64,000 nt of DNA from Bradyrhizobium guangxiense (lineage in GTDB: Bacteria > Pseudomonadota > Alphaproteobacteria > Rhizobiales > Xanthobacteraceae): the NCBI RefSeq assembly GCF_004114915.1, contig NZ_CP022219.1, positions 4,246,501-4,310,500 of the forward strand, written 5' to 3'. The translations under genes and the position numbers were made by a program. The stretch's first letter is position 1. Every line of letters starts with the position of its first letter. The notes below the pieces were generated by a model. That model ran no database searches and was not told the DNA's origin. It worked only from the letters and a program-made list of their open reading frames with translations. Below, in pieces: positions 26,260 to 35,579 of this stretch.

Positions 26260-27864
26260 TCATCCCCGCCTTGCCGCTTCCAGCGCCTGCGGCGTGTCGA
26301 TGTCGAGGAAGGCGCTGTCGCCGTCCACCGGCACCTCGGCCACGGCCTCGGTGTGCTTGGCGATCAGATGCCGCGCGCCGACGTCGCCGTCGAGCGTCAT
26401 CAATTCCTTGAAGAAGCGGCGCGACCACAGCACGGGATTGCCGCGGCGGCCTTCGCTGACGGGCACGACGATGAGATTGCCGCGGTCCGGCGCAAAGCCG
26501 TCGATGAGACGGTCGATCAGGCCGGCATCGATCAGCGGCATGTCGCCGAGACAGACCAGGGCGCCATCACAACTCTCCGGCACGGCGGCGATGCCGGCCT
26601 TGACCGAGCTTGCGATGCCGCCGGCGAAATCCGGATTCTTGACGAATTTCACCTTCAGGCCCTGCAGCGCCTGCTCGACCAGCTCGGTCTGGTGGCCGGT
26701 GACGACGATCACCTCGGATGCTTTCGAGGCGAGCGCCTGCTCGGCGGCGATGCGCACCAGCTTCTTGCCGTCGAGCTCGGCGAGCAGCTTGTTCGGCCCG
26801 CCCATGCGGGTTGAGCGGCCAGCCGCGAGCACGATGGCGGCGACCTCGCTGTTGCCCTCGGTCTCCGCTTTCGCGCGCGGCTGCGGCCGCGTCACGATCT
26901 CCATCAAGAGGCCACCGACGCCCATGCCCATCAGCTCGGACCGCGTCACCTTGATGCCGGCGAGGAGCCGCATCAAGACCCAGTCAAAACCGTTCTCAAC
27001 CGGCGAACGCGCGCAGCCGGGGGCGCCGAGCACCGGCACATTGCCGGCGCGCGCAATCAGCAACAGGTTGCCAGGATCGACCGGCATGCCGAAATGCTCG
27101 ATCTCGCCGCCGATGCCGGTGACAGCCGCCGGGATCACGTCGCGGCGATCGGCGATCGCAGAGGCTCCGAACACGATGACGAGCTCGGCCCCCAACGCGA
27201 GCAATTCCTTGATCGCGGCCGACAGCTCGCGCTCATCGTGCTGCACGCGCCGCTCGGCGATGATGCCGGCTCCGGCCGGCGCGAGCCGCTCGGCGGTGAC
27301 GCGCAGCGTTTTGTCGATCACCTTGGACGACAGGCCCGGCAGCAGGGTCGAGACCACGCCGACGCGCTTGATGACGTAAGGCGCTATTCTGAGCACGTCC
27401 CTGCCCGCCGCCTTCACCGCGGCATCGCGCAGGCGTCCTTCGACACCAAACGGGATGATCTTGACGGTGCCGACCATCTCGCCCTCGACCACCGGCTTGT
27501 AGGCGGTCAGCGAGGCAAAGGTGATGGCCTCGTCGATATTGTTGATGCGGTCGACCGCGGCGCGGTCGATCACCAGCACACCCGCTCGCGCGGCGAACAG
27601 ATTGGCGCGACCGGTGAAGGCGCGCTCGACATGGATGCCTTCGCCGCCCACGGCAAGCGCGATACTGGCGGCCGCGACGTCCTCGGAGACGTCGCCCGCC
27701 TCCATGCGCACCACGACGATGTCCTTGATACCGGCGCGCGTCAGCGCCTCGACCTCGGCGGGGCCGATCGTCGTGCCTTTCTTCAACACCAGCGGTCCCT
27801 GGCGCAGGGTGTGGACGGTCACCCCGCCGATGGCATCCTCAGGACTCGCCGGGCCGAACTTCAT
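26260..27864 (-). CDS. Molybdopterin-binding / MobA-like nucleotidyltransferase fusion
   Basis: A 534-residue two-domain protein. The N-terminal part (about 1-335) is a MoeA/MoaB-like molybdopterin-binding domain with LVIVFGASAIADRRDVIP. The C-terminal part (about 340-534) is a MobA/MocA-like NTP transferase with IVLAAGRSTRMGGPNKLLAE and CLGDMPLID. Such fusions probably attach CMP to molybdopterin to make the MCD cofactor of molybdenum hydroxylases. Its start overlaps the XdhC gene stop by 4 bases, and it ends the cox-like operon, so it should serve the enzyme encoded or matured there. Confidence 0.9.
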   Translation of the reverse strand: MKFGPASPEDAIGGVTVHTLRQGPLVLKKGTTIGPAEVEALTRAGIKDIVVVRMEAGDVSEDVAAASIALAVGGEGIHVERAFTGRANLFAARAGVLVIDRAAVDRINNIDEAITFASLTAYKPVVEGEMVGTVKIIPFGVEGRLRDAAVKAAGRDVLRIAPYVIKRVGVVSTLLPGLSSKVIDKTLRVTAERLAPAGAGIIAERRVQHDERELSAAIKELLALGAELVIVFGASAIADRRDVIPAAVTGIGGEIEHFGMPVDPGNLLLIARAGNVPVLGAPGCARSPVENGFDWVLMRLLAGIKVTRSELMGMGVGGLLMEIVTRPQPRAKAETEGNSEVAAIVLAAGRSTRMGGPNKLLAELDGKKLVRIAAEQALASKASEVIVVTGHQTELVEQALQGLKVKFVKNPDFAGGIASSVKAGIAAVPESCDGALVCLGDMPLIDAGLIDRLIDGFAPDRGNLIVVPVSEGRRGNPVLWSRRFFKELMTLDGDVGARHLIAKHTEAVAEVPVDGDSAFLDIDTPQALEAARRG

Positions 27865-28562
27865 GCTGCTTCTTCTTTTTCCTTGGGAGGCAGGCGGAGC
27901 ACGGCCGTGATCTCCGCCATGATCGCGACTGCGATCTCGGAGGGCGAGACCGCACCGATCGCAAGCCCGATGGGCGCGTGAATGCGGGCGATGTCGCTCT
28001 CCTTCGCACCCTGCGCCCGCAACCGGTCGCCGCGCTTGGCGTGCGTCTTCCGCGAGCCGAGCGCGCCGATATAGAAGCAGCCGCGCTCGAAGGCATGCAG
28101 CAGCGCCGGGTCGTCGATCTTCGGATCGTGCGTCACCGCGACGAAGGCGGTGTAGGCATCGACATTGAGCGGCGGCAGCGCCGTGTCGGGCCATTCGGCG
28201 ATCAGCGGAATGTCGGGGAAGCGCTCCGGGCTTGCGAATGCCGTGCGCGGATCGATCACCGTCACGTCATAGCCGAGCGAGCGCGCCAGCGGCGCCAGGG
28301 CCTGGCTGATATGGACCGCGCCGACGATGACGAGCTTTGCGGTCGGCGCGTAAACGTTGAGGAACAGCTTCTTGCCGCCGGCTTCGACACTGGCGCTCTT
28401 GCCCATGCGAAGCTGCTTCTCAAGCTCGGCACGCAGAGGATCTCTGGCAAAATCCTTCGCCTTCACCAGGCGCTGCTCGCCGCTCTCGGTGTCCGTCACC
28501 AGGATCGCCGGCCGGCGCGCGGCCCGCTCGGCATTGAGTTCGTGGAGGATCTCGAGCTTCAC
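27861..28562 (-). CDS. XdhC family protein, Rossmann half (cofactor insertion)
   Basis: A 233-residue protein. The C-terminal Rossmann domain has LVIVGAVHISQALAPLARSL, VTVIDPRTAFASPERFP, YTAFVAVTHDPKIDDPALL and YIGALGSRKTHAKR, all standard XdhC blocks. XdhC-type chaperones bind and sulfurate molybdenum cofactor and insert it into the large hydroxylase subunit. Here the usual two-domain XdhC is split into two genes, this one and the 107-residue gene 2 bases upstream. Confidence 0.92.
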   Translation of the reverse strand: MKLEILHELNAERAARRPAILVTDTESGEQRLVKAKDFARDPLRAELEKQLRMGKSASVEAGGKKLFLNVYAPTAKLVIVGAVHISQALAPLARSLGYDVTVIDPRTAFASPERFPDIPLIAEWPDTALPPLNVDAYTAFVAVTHDPKIDDPALLHAFERGCFYIGALGSRKTHAKRGDRLRAQGAKESDIARIHAPIGLAIGAVSPSEIAVAIMAEITAVLRLPPKEKEEAA

Positions 28563-28564
28563 GG

Positions 28565-28888
28565 CTAGCCGACCTTCTCGACGAAGACGCGGATGGTGCC
28601 GCCGCAGGACAGCCCGACATTCCAGGCGGTCTCGTCGGCGACGCCAAACTCCAGCATCCTCGGTTTTCCGCTCTGGATCACGTCCATGGCCTCGGTGACC
28701 ACGGCGCCCTCGACGCAGCCGCCGGAGACCGAGCCCAGGAAGGTGCCCTCGTCGTTGATGACGAGGCTCGAGCCCGCCGGGCGCGGCGCCGAGCCCCAGG
28801 TCTCCACCACGGTCGCCAGCGCGACGCCATGGCCGGCCTTCTGCCAGTCCTCGGCCGCCTTCAGGATATCCTCGTCGCGATCGAGCAT
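28565..28888 (-). CDS. XdhC/CoxI N-terminal domain protein
   Basis: A 107-residue protein consisting only of the XdhC_CoxI domain: ATVVETWGSAPRPAGSSLVI, GSVSGGCVEGAVV and the C-terminal LSCGGTIRVFVE with a conserved Cys. Together with the following 233-residue gene it makes a split XdhC. Split forms are common in cox-type clusters. It follows the VWA gene by 10 bases. Confidence 0.92.
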   Translation of the reverse strand: MLDRDEDILKAAEDWQKAGHGVALATVVETWGSAPRPAGSSLVINDEGTFLGSVSGGCVEGAVVTEAMDVIQSGKPRMLEFGVADETAWNVGLSCGGTIRVFVEKVG

Positions 28889-28898
28889 GGGGTGCCTC

Positions 28899-30101
28899 TC
28901 AAGCTGCGGAGCGGATCAGGCTGCGGTGATGCGGCGGCAACGGCTGGGAGAGCGTCGTGATCAGCTCCTGGATCGAACTCAAATTATGCACGGGGCGGAA
29001 TTCGTCAACGTGCGGAAGCATCATTTTGATGCCCTGTGCCTTGGCCTCGAAGCCGCCGAACCGCAGCAGCGGGTTGAGCCAGATCAGCCGCCGGCAGGAG
29101 CGATGCAGCCGGTCCATCTCGAAGGCGAGCTTGGAATCGGCCTCCCGCTCCAGCCCGTCGGAGATCAGGAGCACGATGGCGCCCTGGCTCAGCACACGGC
29201 GCGCCCACAATTTGTTGAAATTGTGCAGCGAGGCCGAGATCCGCGTACCGCCCGCCCAATCCTCGACCGAGGCGGAGCAACTCGCCAGCGCCTCGTCCGG
29301 ATCGCGCTGGCGCAGCGCGCGGCTGACATTGGTGAGGCGGGGGCCGAACAGGAACACCGAGACGCGCTTGCGCGCGTCCGTGATGGCATGCAGAAAATGC
29401 AGGAACAGGCGGGGGTACTCGCTCATCGAGCCCGAGATGTCGAGCAGCGCGACAATCGGTGCCGGCTTCTCGATCCGCCCGAGCCGACGGATGTCGATGA
29501 TGTCGCCCCCGGTGCGCAAGGATGCGCGCAGGGTCCGGCGCAAGTCGAGGCGAAGCCCACGCGCATCGGGCCGGTGCCGACGCGTCAACAGCTCGGCTTG
29601 CGGCAGGTGCATGCGGTCGATGGCACGGAGCGCCTCGGCGATCTCGGCCGCACTCATCTGCGCAAAATCCTTCTTCTGAAGAATTTCCTTGTCGGAGACC
29701 GACAGGCGCAGATCCTGCTCCTGGTGCTGCTGCGTCTCGGTCATCCGCGGCTGCGACATCGCCTCCTGCACGCGGCGCGAGCCGGCCTTCGGCTTCTTCT
29801 TGGCCTCGTCCGGCAGCGGCACCGAATCCAGCATGTGCTTCCATTCTTCGGAAGGCCGGAAGAACAGGTTGAAGGCTTGGCTGAAGACCAGCGCATGCTC
29901 ATGGCGCTTGACGAAGATCGCCTCCAGCGTGGTGAAGACGTCGGCGCGTTTGCCGATGTCGATCACCTGGAGCGCGCTCATGGCATCGATGACCGCGCCC
30001 GGGCCTACCGGCATCCCTGCCGCGCGCAGCGCGCGGGCAAAGCCGACGATGTTGTCGGCGAATTGCTCGGTCTGCTCGGGGGCAAGGTGGTTGATGGCCA
30101 T
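28899..30101 (-). CDS. CoxE-like VWA-domain protein
   Basis: A 400-residue protein with a C-terminal von Willebrand A domain. The metal-ion-dependent adhesion motif is VALLDISGSMSEYPR (DxSxS), followed by GGTRISASLHNF. The N-terminal half is helical with a Gln/Lys/Arg-rich central part. In Oligotropha, the MoxR ATPase CoxD and VWA protein CoxE act together to assemble the Cu-Mo active site of CO dehydrogenase, so this is a maturation factor. It follows the MoxR gene but is separated from it by a palindromic repeat. Confidence 0.9.
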   Translation of the reverse strand: MAINHLAPEQTEQFADNIVGFARALRAAGMPVGPGAVIDAMSALQVIDIGKRADVFTTLEAIFVKRHEHALVFSQAFNLFFRPSEEWKHMLDSVPLPDEAKKKPKAGSRRVQEAMSQPRMTETQQHQEQDLRLSVSDKEILQKKDFAQMSAAEIAEALRAIDRMHLPQAELLTRRHRPDARGLRLDLRRTLRASLRTGGDIIDIRRLGRIEKPAPIVALLDISGSMSEYPRLFLHFLHAITDARKRVSVFLFGPRLTNVSRALRQRDPDEALASCSASVEDWAGGTRISASLHNFNKLWARRVLSQGAIVLLISDGLEREADSKLAFEMDRLHRSCRRLIWLNPLLRFGGFEAKAQGIKMMLPHVDEFRPVHNLSSIQELITTLSQPLPPHHRSLIRSAA

Positions 30102-30121
30102 GGTCTCGTATCCATCTCCTC

Positions 30122-30224
30122 GTCATTCCGGGGCGCGCCACTTGGCGCGAACCCGGAATCCATTCTCCACCAACCCTGCGGCCCGATGGATTCCGGGCTC
30201 GCACTACGCGCACCCCGGAATGAC
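30122..30224. repeat. Full-length palindromic repeat (ATTCCGGGG family)
   Basis: A 103-base unit with two hairpins in inverted orientation, beginning GTCATTCCGGGGCGCGCC and ending CACCCCGGAATGAC, between the MoxR stop and the VWA start inside the cox-like operon. It could attenuate or process the transcript. Confidence 0.85.
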
Positions 30225-30247
30225 GAGCTCGTTATGACGCACGCGCG

Positions 30248-31171
30248 TCAATTCTCGCTCGTCGCTTCCTTCAGCACCTTCTGCAGGGTGTCGCCCTGCA
30301 TGCGGGTGATGTCGTCCTGGTACTTGAGCAGCGCGCCCAGCGTGTCGCCGACCACTTGCGGGGTCAGCGAGCGGGCATCCAGCTCCGACAGCGCCGTGGC
30401 CCAGTCGATGGTCTCGGCAACGCCCGGCGACTTGTAGAAGTCCTGGTTGCGCAGCGCCTGCACGAAGCGCACGACCTGCTGCGACAGCTTGGCGGAGATG
30501 CCGGGCACGCGCGTCTTGACGATGGCGAGCTCGCGCTCGGCGGCGGGATAATCGACCCAGTGATAGAGGCAGCGCCGTTTCAGGGCGTCGTGAATCTCGC
30601 GGGTGCGGTTGGAGGTGATGATGACGATCGGCGGGGGTGGGGGCTTGACGGTCCCGAACTCGGGAATGGTCACCTGGAAGTCGCTGAGGATTTCGAGCAG
30701 GTAGGCTTCGAAGGCCTCGTCGGCGCGGTCGAGCTCGTCGATCAGCAGCACCGGTGGGCCGGCGACGTCGGGCTCCAGCGCCTGCAGCAGCGGCCGCTTG
30801 ATCATGTAGCGGTCGGCGAAGATGTCGCTCGAGAGCTGATCGCGATCGGTATCGCCGGCGGCTTCCGCCATCCGGATCGCGATCATCTGCGCAGCGCTAT
30901 TCCACTCGTAGACTGCGGAGGAGACGTCGAGGCCTTCGTAGCATTGCAGGCGGATCAATTTCCGCCCCAGCGCCGCCGAGAGCACCTTTGCGATCTCGGT
31001 CTTGCCGACGCCGGCCTCGCCTTCCAGGAACAGCGGCCGCCCCATCCGCAACGACAGGTACGTCACCGTCGCCAGCGAGCGCTCGGCCAGATAGCCGCGC
31101 GAGGTCAGGAGTTCGAGCATCGCATCGACCGATGCCGGCAAGGCATCAGAAGTATTGGCCGCTGAAGTCAT
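30248..31171 (-). CDS. CoxD-like MoxR-family AAA+ ATPase
   Basis: A 307-residue MoxR ATPase. Walker A is GEAGVGKTEIAKVL (about residue 41), Walker B LLIDELDRADEAF, and sensor and arginine-finger regions follow (ITSNRTREIHDALKRRCLYHW). With VWA partners such proteins act as chaperones inserting metal or cofactors into enzymes. It follows the CoxM-like gene by 60 bases. In cox clusters the equivalent is CoxD. Confidence 0.92.
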   Translation of the reverse strand: MTSAANTSDALPASVDAMLELLTSRGYLAERSLATVTYLSLRMGRPLFLEGEAGVGKTEIAKVLSAALGRKLIRLQCYEGLDVSSAVYEWNSAAQMIAIRMAEAAGDTDRDQLSSDIFADRYMIKRPLLQALEPDVAGPPVLLIDELDRADEAFEAYLLEILSDFQVTIPEFGTVKPPPPPIVIITSNRTREIHDALKRRCLYHWVDYPAAERELAIVKTRVPGISAKLSQQVVRFVQALRNQDFYKSPGVAETIDWATALSELDARSLTPQVVGDTLGALLKYQDDITRMQGDTLQKVLKEATSEN

Positions 31172-31231
31172 GAAAGGCCAGTCTCGTTTGCGCCCTCACG
31201 GGCAAGTCATGTGCCGGGAAGTGAGGTCACC

Positions 31232-32038
31232 TCACTCCTTGGCGTTGGCTGCATCGACCGCGCGCCGCGTCAGCACGCCGATGAGATGCGCGCGGTATTC
31301 GGCGCTGCCGTGGATGTCGCTGTTGAGCCCCTCAGCCGGGACGGCGATGCCGTCCAGCGCCTTGGACGAGAAGCGCTTCTTCAGCGCCTCCTCGAACGCG
31401 GTGACCCGGAAGACGCCTTCGGAGCCGGCACCGGTCACGGCAACCCGCACGTCCGAGGGACGCCGCGCCACGAACACGCCGACCAGCGCATAGCGGGAGG
31501 CCTGGTTGCGGAACTTGATGTAGGCCGCCTTCTTCGGCAGCGGGAACATCACCTTGGTGATGATCTCGTCGGCTTCGAGCGCGGTGGTGAACAGGCCCTG
31601 GAAATACTCTTCTGCCTTGAGGCGGCGCTTGTTGGTGACGATGGTGGCGCCCAGCGCGAGCACGGCAGCCGGATAGTCCGCGGTTGGGTCGTTGTTGGCG
31701 AGCGAGCCGCCGATCGTGCCCTTGTGACGCACGGCGGGATCGCCGATTCCGCCGGCAAGATTCGCCAGCGCCGGGATCGCCTCGCCGACGATCGCGGAGG
31801 TGGCGACCTCGGCGTGCTTGGCGGTGGCGCCGATCACCAGCGAGCGGCCTTTCATCTCGATCGTGTTGAGCCCCTCGATATGGGAGAGGTCAACCAGATG
31901 CGGGGGGCTGGCGAGGCGCTGCTTCATGACGGGAATCAGCGTGTGGCCGCCGGCGATCACCTTGGCGTCCTCGTTCTTCACCAGCAGATTGGCCGCCTGG
32001 CGAACGGTGCCGGGGCGATGATATTTGAATTCGTACAT
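31232..32038 (-). CDS. Molybdenum hydroxylase FAD-binding (medium) subunit, CoxM-like
   Basis: A 268-residue flavoprotein subunit of a xanthine/CO-dehydrogenase-family enzyme. The two FAD motifs are AGGHTLIPVMKQRL and TIGGSLANNDP, and a C-terminal CO_deh_flav_C domain follows (about 170-268). It takes electrons from the iron-sulfur subunit and passes them on to an acceptor. It lies 27 bases after the small-subunit gene. The usual molybdopterin-binding large-subunit gene is not found between or beside these genes. Confidence 0.94.
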   Translation of the reverse strand: MYEFKYHRPGTVRQAANLLVKNEDAKVIAGGHTLIPVMKQRLASPPHLVDLSHIEGLNTIEMKGRSLVIGATAKHAEVATSAIVGEAIPALANLAGGIGDPAVRHKGTIGGSLANNDPTADYPAAVLALGATIVTNKRRLKAEEYFQGLFTTALEADEIITKVMFPLPKKAAYIKFRNQASRYALVGVFVARRPSDVRVAVTGAGSEGVFRVTAFEEALKKRFSSKALDGIAVPAEGLNSDIHGSAEYRAHLIGVLTRRAVDAANAKE

Positions 32039-32065
32039 CTGAATGTCCTGATCGCGGGATGCGCT

Positions 32066-32551
32066 TTACGCGAGGTCGGATTTCGCCATCGCCTTGGCGC
32101 CGGCGGAGATGGAGGCGACGATGTTCTGGTAGCCGGTGCAGCGGCAGAGATTGCCTTCCAGTTCTTCCCGGATCGTATGGTCGTCGAGCTCATGACCCTT
32201 GCGATGCACGATGTCGATCGCGGTCATGATCATGCCCGGCGTGCAGAAGCCGCACTGCAGGCCATGGTGCTCGCGGAAGGCCTCCTGCATCGGATGCAGC
32301 GGCGCGCCGTCGGCAGCCAGCCCCTCGATCGTCTTGACCTCATGGCCGTCGGCCATCACCGCAAGCGTGGTGCAGGACTTCACGGCCTTGCCGTCGAGAT
32401 GCACGACACAGGCGCCGCACTGCGAGGTATCGCAGCCGACATGGGTGCCGGTCAGGCGCAGATTCTCGCGCAGGAATTGCACCAGCAGGGTGCGGGGATC
32501 GACATTGGCCGTGACAGGATTGCCGTTCACGATGAGGGAGATTTTTGCCAT
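32066..32551 (-). CDS. Molybdenum hydroxylase 2Fe-2S (small) subunit, CoxS-like
   Basis: A 161-residue iron-sulfur subunit. The plant-ferredoxin-type cluster is bound by [16 protein letters not shown], with a further Cys in KSCTTLAV; the second cluster by CGFCTPGMI and [15 protein letters not shown] 32551 (MAKISLIV) was chosen over GTG 32557. It heads the coxS-coxM-MoxR-VWA-XdhC-MobA gene run. The 134 bases upstream hold a GC hairpin (about 32634-32662) and an AT-rich stretch that could be the operon promoter. Confidence 0.95.
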   Translation of the reverse strand: MAKISLIVNGNPVTANVDPRTLLVQFLRENLRLTGTHVGCDTSQCGACVVHLDGKAVKSCTTLAVMADGHEVKTIEGLAADGAPLHPMQEAFREHHGLQCGFCTPGMIMTAIDIVHRKGHELDDHTIREELEGNLCRCTGYQNIVASISAGAKAMAKSDLA

Positions 32552-32685
32552 AAGCACTCTCTATCAGCGCCCCGACGGGTCCCATCGAAGCGGTTCTTAT
32601 AATTATTCCAACCCATCATATGGGCCATTATGCCCCGGGGCAACATCGCCCGGGGCGCAAGGCGCCATGCCGGAGGCGATGACCT

Positions 32686-33132
32686 TCAGCTCTGTACGGC
32701 CTTGGCGAAGTTCGCGAAAAACTCGTCGGCGAGCTTCTTGGCGGCGCCGTTGATCAGGCGCTGGCCGAGCTGCGCCAACTTGCCGCCGATCTGCGCCTCG
32801 ACGTCGTAGGAGAGCAGCGTGCCGCCGTCCTTCTCCGCCAGCCTGACCGCCGCGCCACCCTTGGCGAAGCCAGCGACCCCGCCTTCGCCCTCACCGGAGA
32901 TCTTGTAGCCGTTCGGCGGGTCGAGATCGGACAGCGTGACCTTGCCCTTGAAGCGCGCCGACACCGGGCCGACCTTCATTTTCGCCGTCGCGCGAAAGCC
33001 GCCGTCCTCGGTCTTCTCGAGCTCCTCGCAGCCGGGGATGCAGGCCTTCAGCACCTCGGGATCGTTGAGCTTGGCCCACACGGCCTCGCGCGGCGCCGCA
33101 AGCTGGACTTCGCCGTTCATCGTCATGGCCAT
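32686..33132 (-). CDS. coxG: CoxG-like SRPBCC protein (CO dehydrogenase subunit G family)
   Basis: A 148-residue SRPBCC-fold protein. The family start MNGEVQLAAPREAVWAKLND, IPGCEELEKTEDGGF, KVGPVSARFKGKV and the C-terminal LADEFFANFAKAV are diagnostic. In Oligotropha CoxG helps anchor CO dehydrogenase at the membrane. ATG 33132 has GGGAGG about 8 bases before it. It precedes coxS on the same strand, but a hairpin in the 134-base gap may separate the transcripts. It is divergent from pcaB. Confidence 0.9.
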   Translation of the reverse strand: MAMTMNGEVQLAAPREAVWAKLNDPEVLKACIPGCEELEKTEDGGFRATAKMKVGPVSARFKGKVTLSDLDPPNGYKISGEGEGGVAGFAKGGAAVRLAEKDGGTLLSYDVEAQIGGKLAQLGQRLINGAAKKLADEFFANFAKAVQS

Positions 33133-33304
33133 GAGGGTGCCTCCCGGATCGCGTAACTATAGTGCTGATCAAGTAACGCAGGGACGCGGCAAAGGAAAGG
33201 GCGGCGCCCGGTCACGTGCAATGCATATTCGCAACTGCAAAAAGACGTGTGCAGGCGGTGGGGGATTGGCACGGCCGGGCCATGATGCTTAGGTCGCGCG
33301 CAAT

Positions 33305-34660
33305 ATGAGCACGTCCCTCTCCCCCCTGCTCGCACCGATGCTGTCGAGCGCCGCCATGCGCGTGGTCTGCGACGACCGGTCCACTCTGCAGAACATGCTT
33401 GATTTCGAGGCAGCCCTGGCCCGCGCCGAGGCTGCCACGGCTGTGATTCCGGCATCTGCGGTGGGGCCGATCGAGACCGCGTGCAAGGCCGATGGCTTTG
33501 ACATGGCCGCCTTGGCGGAGGCCGCGACGCGATCAGGGAATCTTGCGATCCCCCTGGTCAAGGCGCTGACTGCCAATGTCGGCAAGGCCGACAAGGAGGC
33601 TGCGCGCTATGTGCATTGGGGCGCCACCAGCCAGGACGTCATCGACACCGCGACCATGCTCGCGCTCCGCGCCGGCATCGATGTGCTGGACGCCGACCTC
33701 AGCCGTGCCATCAAGGGCTTTGCTGCACTGGCGCGCCACCATCGCAATACCGCGATGGTGGCACGGACCTGGCTCCAGCATGCGCTGCCGATGCCGTTCG
33801 GCCTGAAGGCCGCCGAATATGCATCCAGCCTCGCCCGCGCCCGCTGTCGCCTGCGGCGGCTCCGCCGCGAGGGCCTCGCGCTGCAATTCGGCGGCGCCGC
33901 CGGCACGCTCGCGGCTCTCGGCGACAAGGGACTTGCGGTGGCCGAGCGCCTCGCGCGGGAGCTCGACCTGCCGCTGCCGGAAGCGCCCTGGCACGCCCAC
34001 CGCGACCGGATCGCGGAAGCCGCATCCTGCTTCGCCATTCTCGCCGGCAGCTGCGGCAAGATCGCGCGGGACGTCTCGCTGATGATGCAGACCGACGTCG
34101 CCGAAGCGTTCGAGCCGGCCGGCGAAGGCCGCGGCGGCTCCTCGACCATGCCGCACAAGCGCAACCCGGTCGCCGCCGCGAGCGCGCTGGGCGCCGCCAC
34201 CATGGCTCCGCAGCTTGCCGCGACGATCTTCGCAGCCCAGGTGCAAGATCACGAGCGCAGCGCCGGCCCCTGGCACGCGGAATGGCCGACGCTGCCGCAA
34301 TTGATGCTGGTCGCCTCGGGCGCGCTGACCGCCATCGTCGACATCGCCGAAGGGCTCGACGTCGATGCTGCGCGTATGCTCCGCAATCTCGATGCGACGC
34401 ACGGCCTGATCATGGCCGAGGCGGTCACGTTCGCGCTGGCCGACAAGATCGGCAAGAGCGATGCGCATCATCTGGTCGAGGCCGCCAGCAAGCGCGCGGT
34501 CGCCGAGAAGAAGCATCTGCGCGAGGTGCTGTCGGCCGATTCGCAGGTCACTGCGCATCTTTCGCCGGAAAAAATTGCGGCATTGTTGGAGCCGATGGCC
34601 TATCAAGGGGCTTCCCAGGCCCTGATCGACCGGCTGCTGGATTCACTGGATCTCTCCTGA
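33305..34660 (+). CDS. pcaB: 3-carboxy-cis,cis-muconate cycloisomerase
   Basis: A 451-residue member of the fumarase/aspartase superfamily. The signature loop is GGSSTMPHKRNPVAAAS (about 278-295), with the N-terminal helix sequence MLSSAAMRVVCDDRSTLQNM and HWGATSQDVIDTATML typical of PcaB. It lactonises 3-carboxymuconate in the protocatechuate branch of the beta-ketoadipate pathway. The adjacent pcaD and pcaC genes settle the assignment against adenylosuccinate lyase. No pcaHG genes or PcaQ regulator are in the window. Confidence 0.95.
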   Translation: MSTSLSPLLAPMLSSAAMRVVCDDRSTLQNMLDFEAALARAEAATAVIPASAVGPIETACKADGFDMAALAEAATRSGNLAIPLVKALTANVGKADKEAARYVHWGATSQDVIDTATMLALRAGIDVLDADLSRAIKGFAALARHHRNTAMVARTWLQHALPMPFGLKAAEYASSLARARCRLRRLRREGLALQFGGAAGTLAALGDKGLAVAERLARELDLPLPEAPWHAHRDRIAEAASCFAILAGSCGKIARDVSLMMQTDVAEAFEPAGEGRGGSSTMPHKRNPVAAASALGAATMAPQLAATIFAAQVQDHERSAGPWHAEWPTLPQLMLVASGALTAIVDIAEGLDVDAARMLRNLDATHGLIMAEAVTFALADKIGKSDAHHLVEAASKRAVAEKKHLREVLSADSQVTAHLSPEKIAALLEPMAYQGASQALIDRLLDSLDLS

Positions 34661-34661
34661 T

Positions 34662-34769
34662 GTCATTGCCGGGCTTGACCCGGCAATCCATCATCCTGGA
34701 TAGATTCGCTTTTGAGATGGATGCGCGGGTCATCCAGGCTAAGACGCGCTTCGCGCTGTTACCCGCGCA
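34662..34769. repeat. Palindromic repeat, CATTGCCGGGC family
   Basis: GTCATTGCCGGGCTTGACCC with its inverse CCGGCAATCCATC opens a unit of about 108 bases containing further inverted arms (GGATGCGCGGGTCATCC; AAGACGCGCTTCGCG). It differs from the ATTCCGGGG family. It separates pcaB and pcaD. Confidence 0.75.
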
Positions 34770-34785
34770 TAACGAGGAGCATGCC

Positions 34786-35568
34786 ATGCCCATGATCGAT
34801 GCCGACGGATGCCTGCTCAACGTCTCCGTCGAGGGCCGCGACGGCGGGCCGACCTTGATGCTGTCCAACTCGCTCGGCTGCACGCTTCAGATGTGGGAGC
34901 CGCAGATGAAGGCGCTGACGCAGGTGTTCCGCGTCATCCGCTACGACCGCCGCGGCCACGGCAAGTCCAACGTTCCGCCGGGCCCCTACACGATGGAGCG
35001 CTTCGGCCGCGACGTGCTCGCGATCCTCGACGACCTCAACATCGAGAAGGTGCATTGGTGCGGCCTGTCGATGGGCGGCATGGTCGGGCAATGGCTCGGC
35101 GCCAACGCGCCGGAGCGCTTCGGCAAGCTCATCCTCGCCAACACCTCCTGCTACTATGCCGAACCGACCAAATGGCTGGAGCGCATCGATGCGGTGAAGA
35201 AGGGCGGCATCGCCGCGGTTGCCGACGCCGTGATCGCAGGCTGGCTGACGCAGGATTTTCGCGAGCGCGAGCCTGCGATCACCGCAAAGATGAAGGCGAT
35301 GCTGCTCGCCTCGCCGGTCGACGGTTACCTTGCCTGCTGCGAGGCGCTGTCGACGCTGGACCAGCGCGCGCTGCTGCCGAAGATCAAGAGCCCGACGCTG
35401 GTGATCGCCGGCCGCCACGACGTGGCGACGCCAATCTCGGCAGGCGAATTGATCCGCTCGAACATTCCCGGCGCCAGCATGACCATCATCGACGCCGCGC
35501 ACATTTCCAATGTCGAACAGCCGCACGCGTTTACCGACGCGGTAGTGGGTTTTCTGACGCAGCGCTGA
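34786..35568 (+). CDS. pcaD: 3-oxoadipate enol-lactonase
   Basis: A 260-residue alpha/beta hydrolase. The nucleophile elbow GLSMGGMVGQ carries Ser (about residue 104); the acid is probably in AGRHDVATP and the base in DAAHISNVEQPHAF. It hydrolyses 3-oxoadipate enol-lactone to 3-oxoadipate. ATG 34786 has GAGGAG at 34774-34779; the long upstream frame is a shadow of pcaB. It lies between pcaB and pcaC, consistent with one catabolic operon interrupted by palindromic repeats. Confidence 0.95.
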   Translation: MPMIDADGCLLNVSVEGRDGGPTLMLSNSLGCTLQMWEPQMKALTQVFRVIRYDRRGHGKSNVPPGPYTMERFGRDVLAILDDLNIEKVHWCGLSMGGMVGQWLGANAPERFGKLILANTSCYYAEPTKWLERIDAVKKGGIAAVADAVIAGWLTQDFREREPAITAKMKAMLLASPVDGYLACCEALSTLDQRALLPKIKSPTLVIAGRHDVATPISAGELIRSNIPGASMTIIDAAHISNVEQPHAFTDAVVGFLTQR

Positions 35569-35579
35569 TCGCGCCCATC

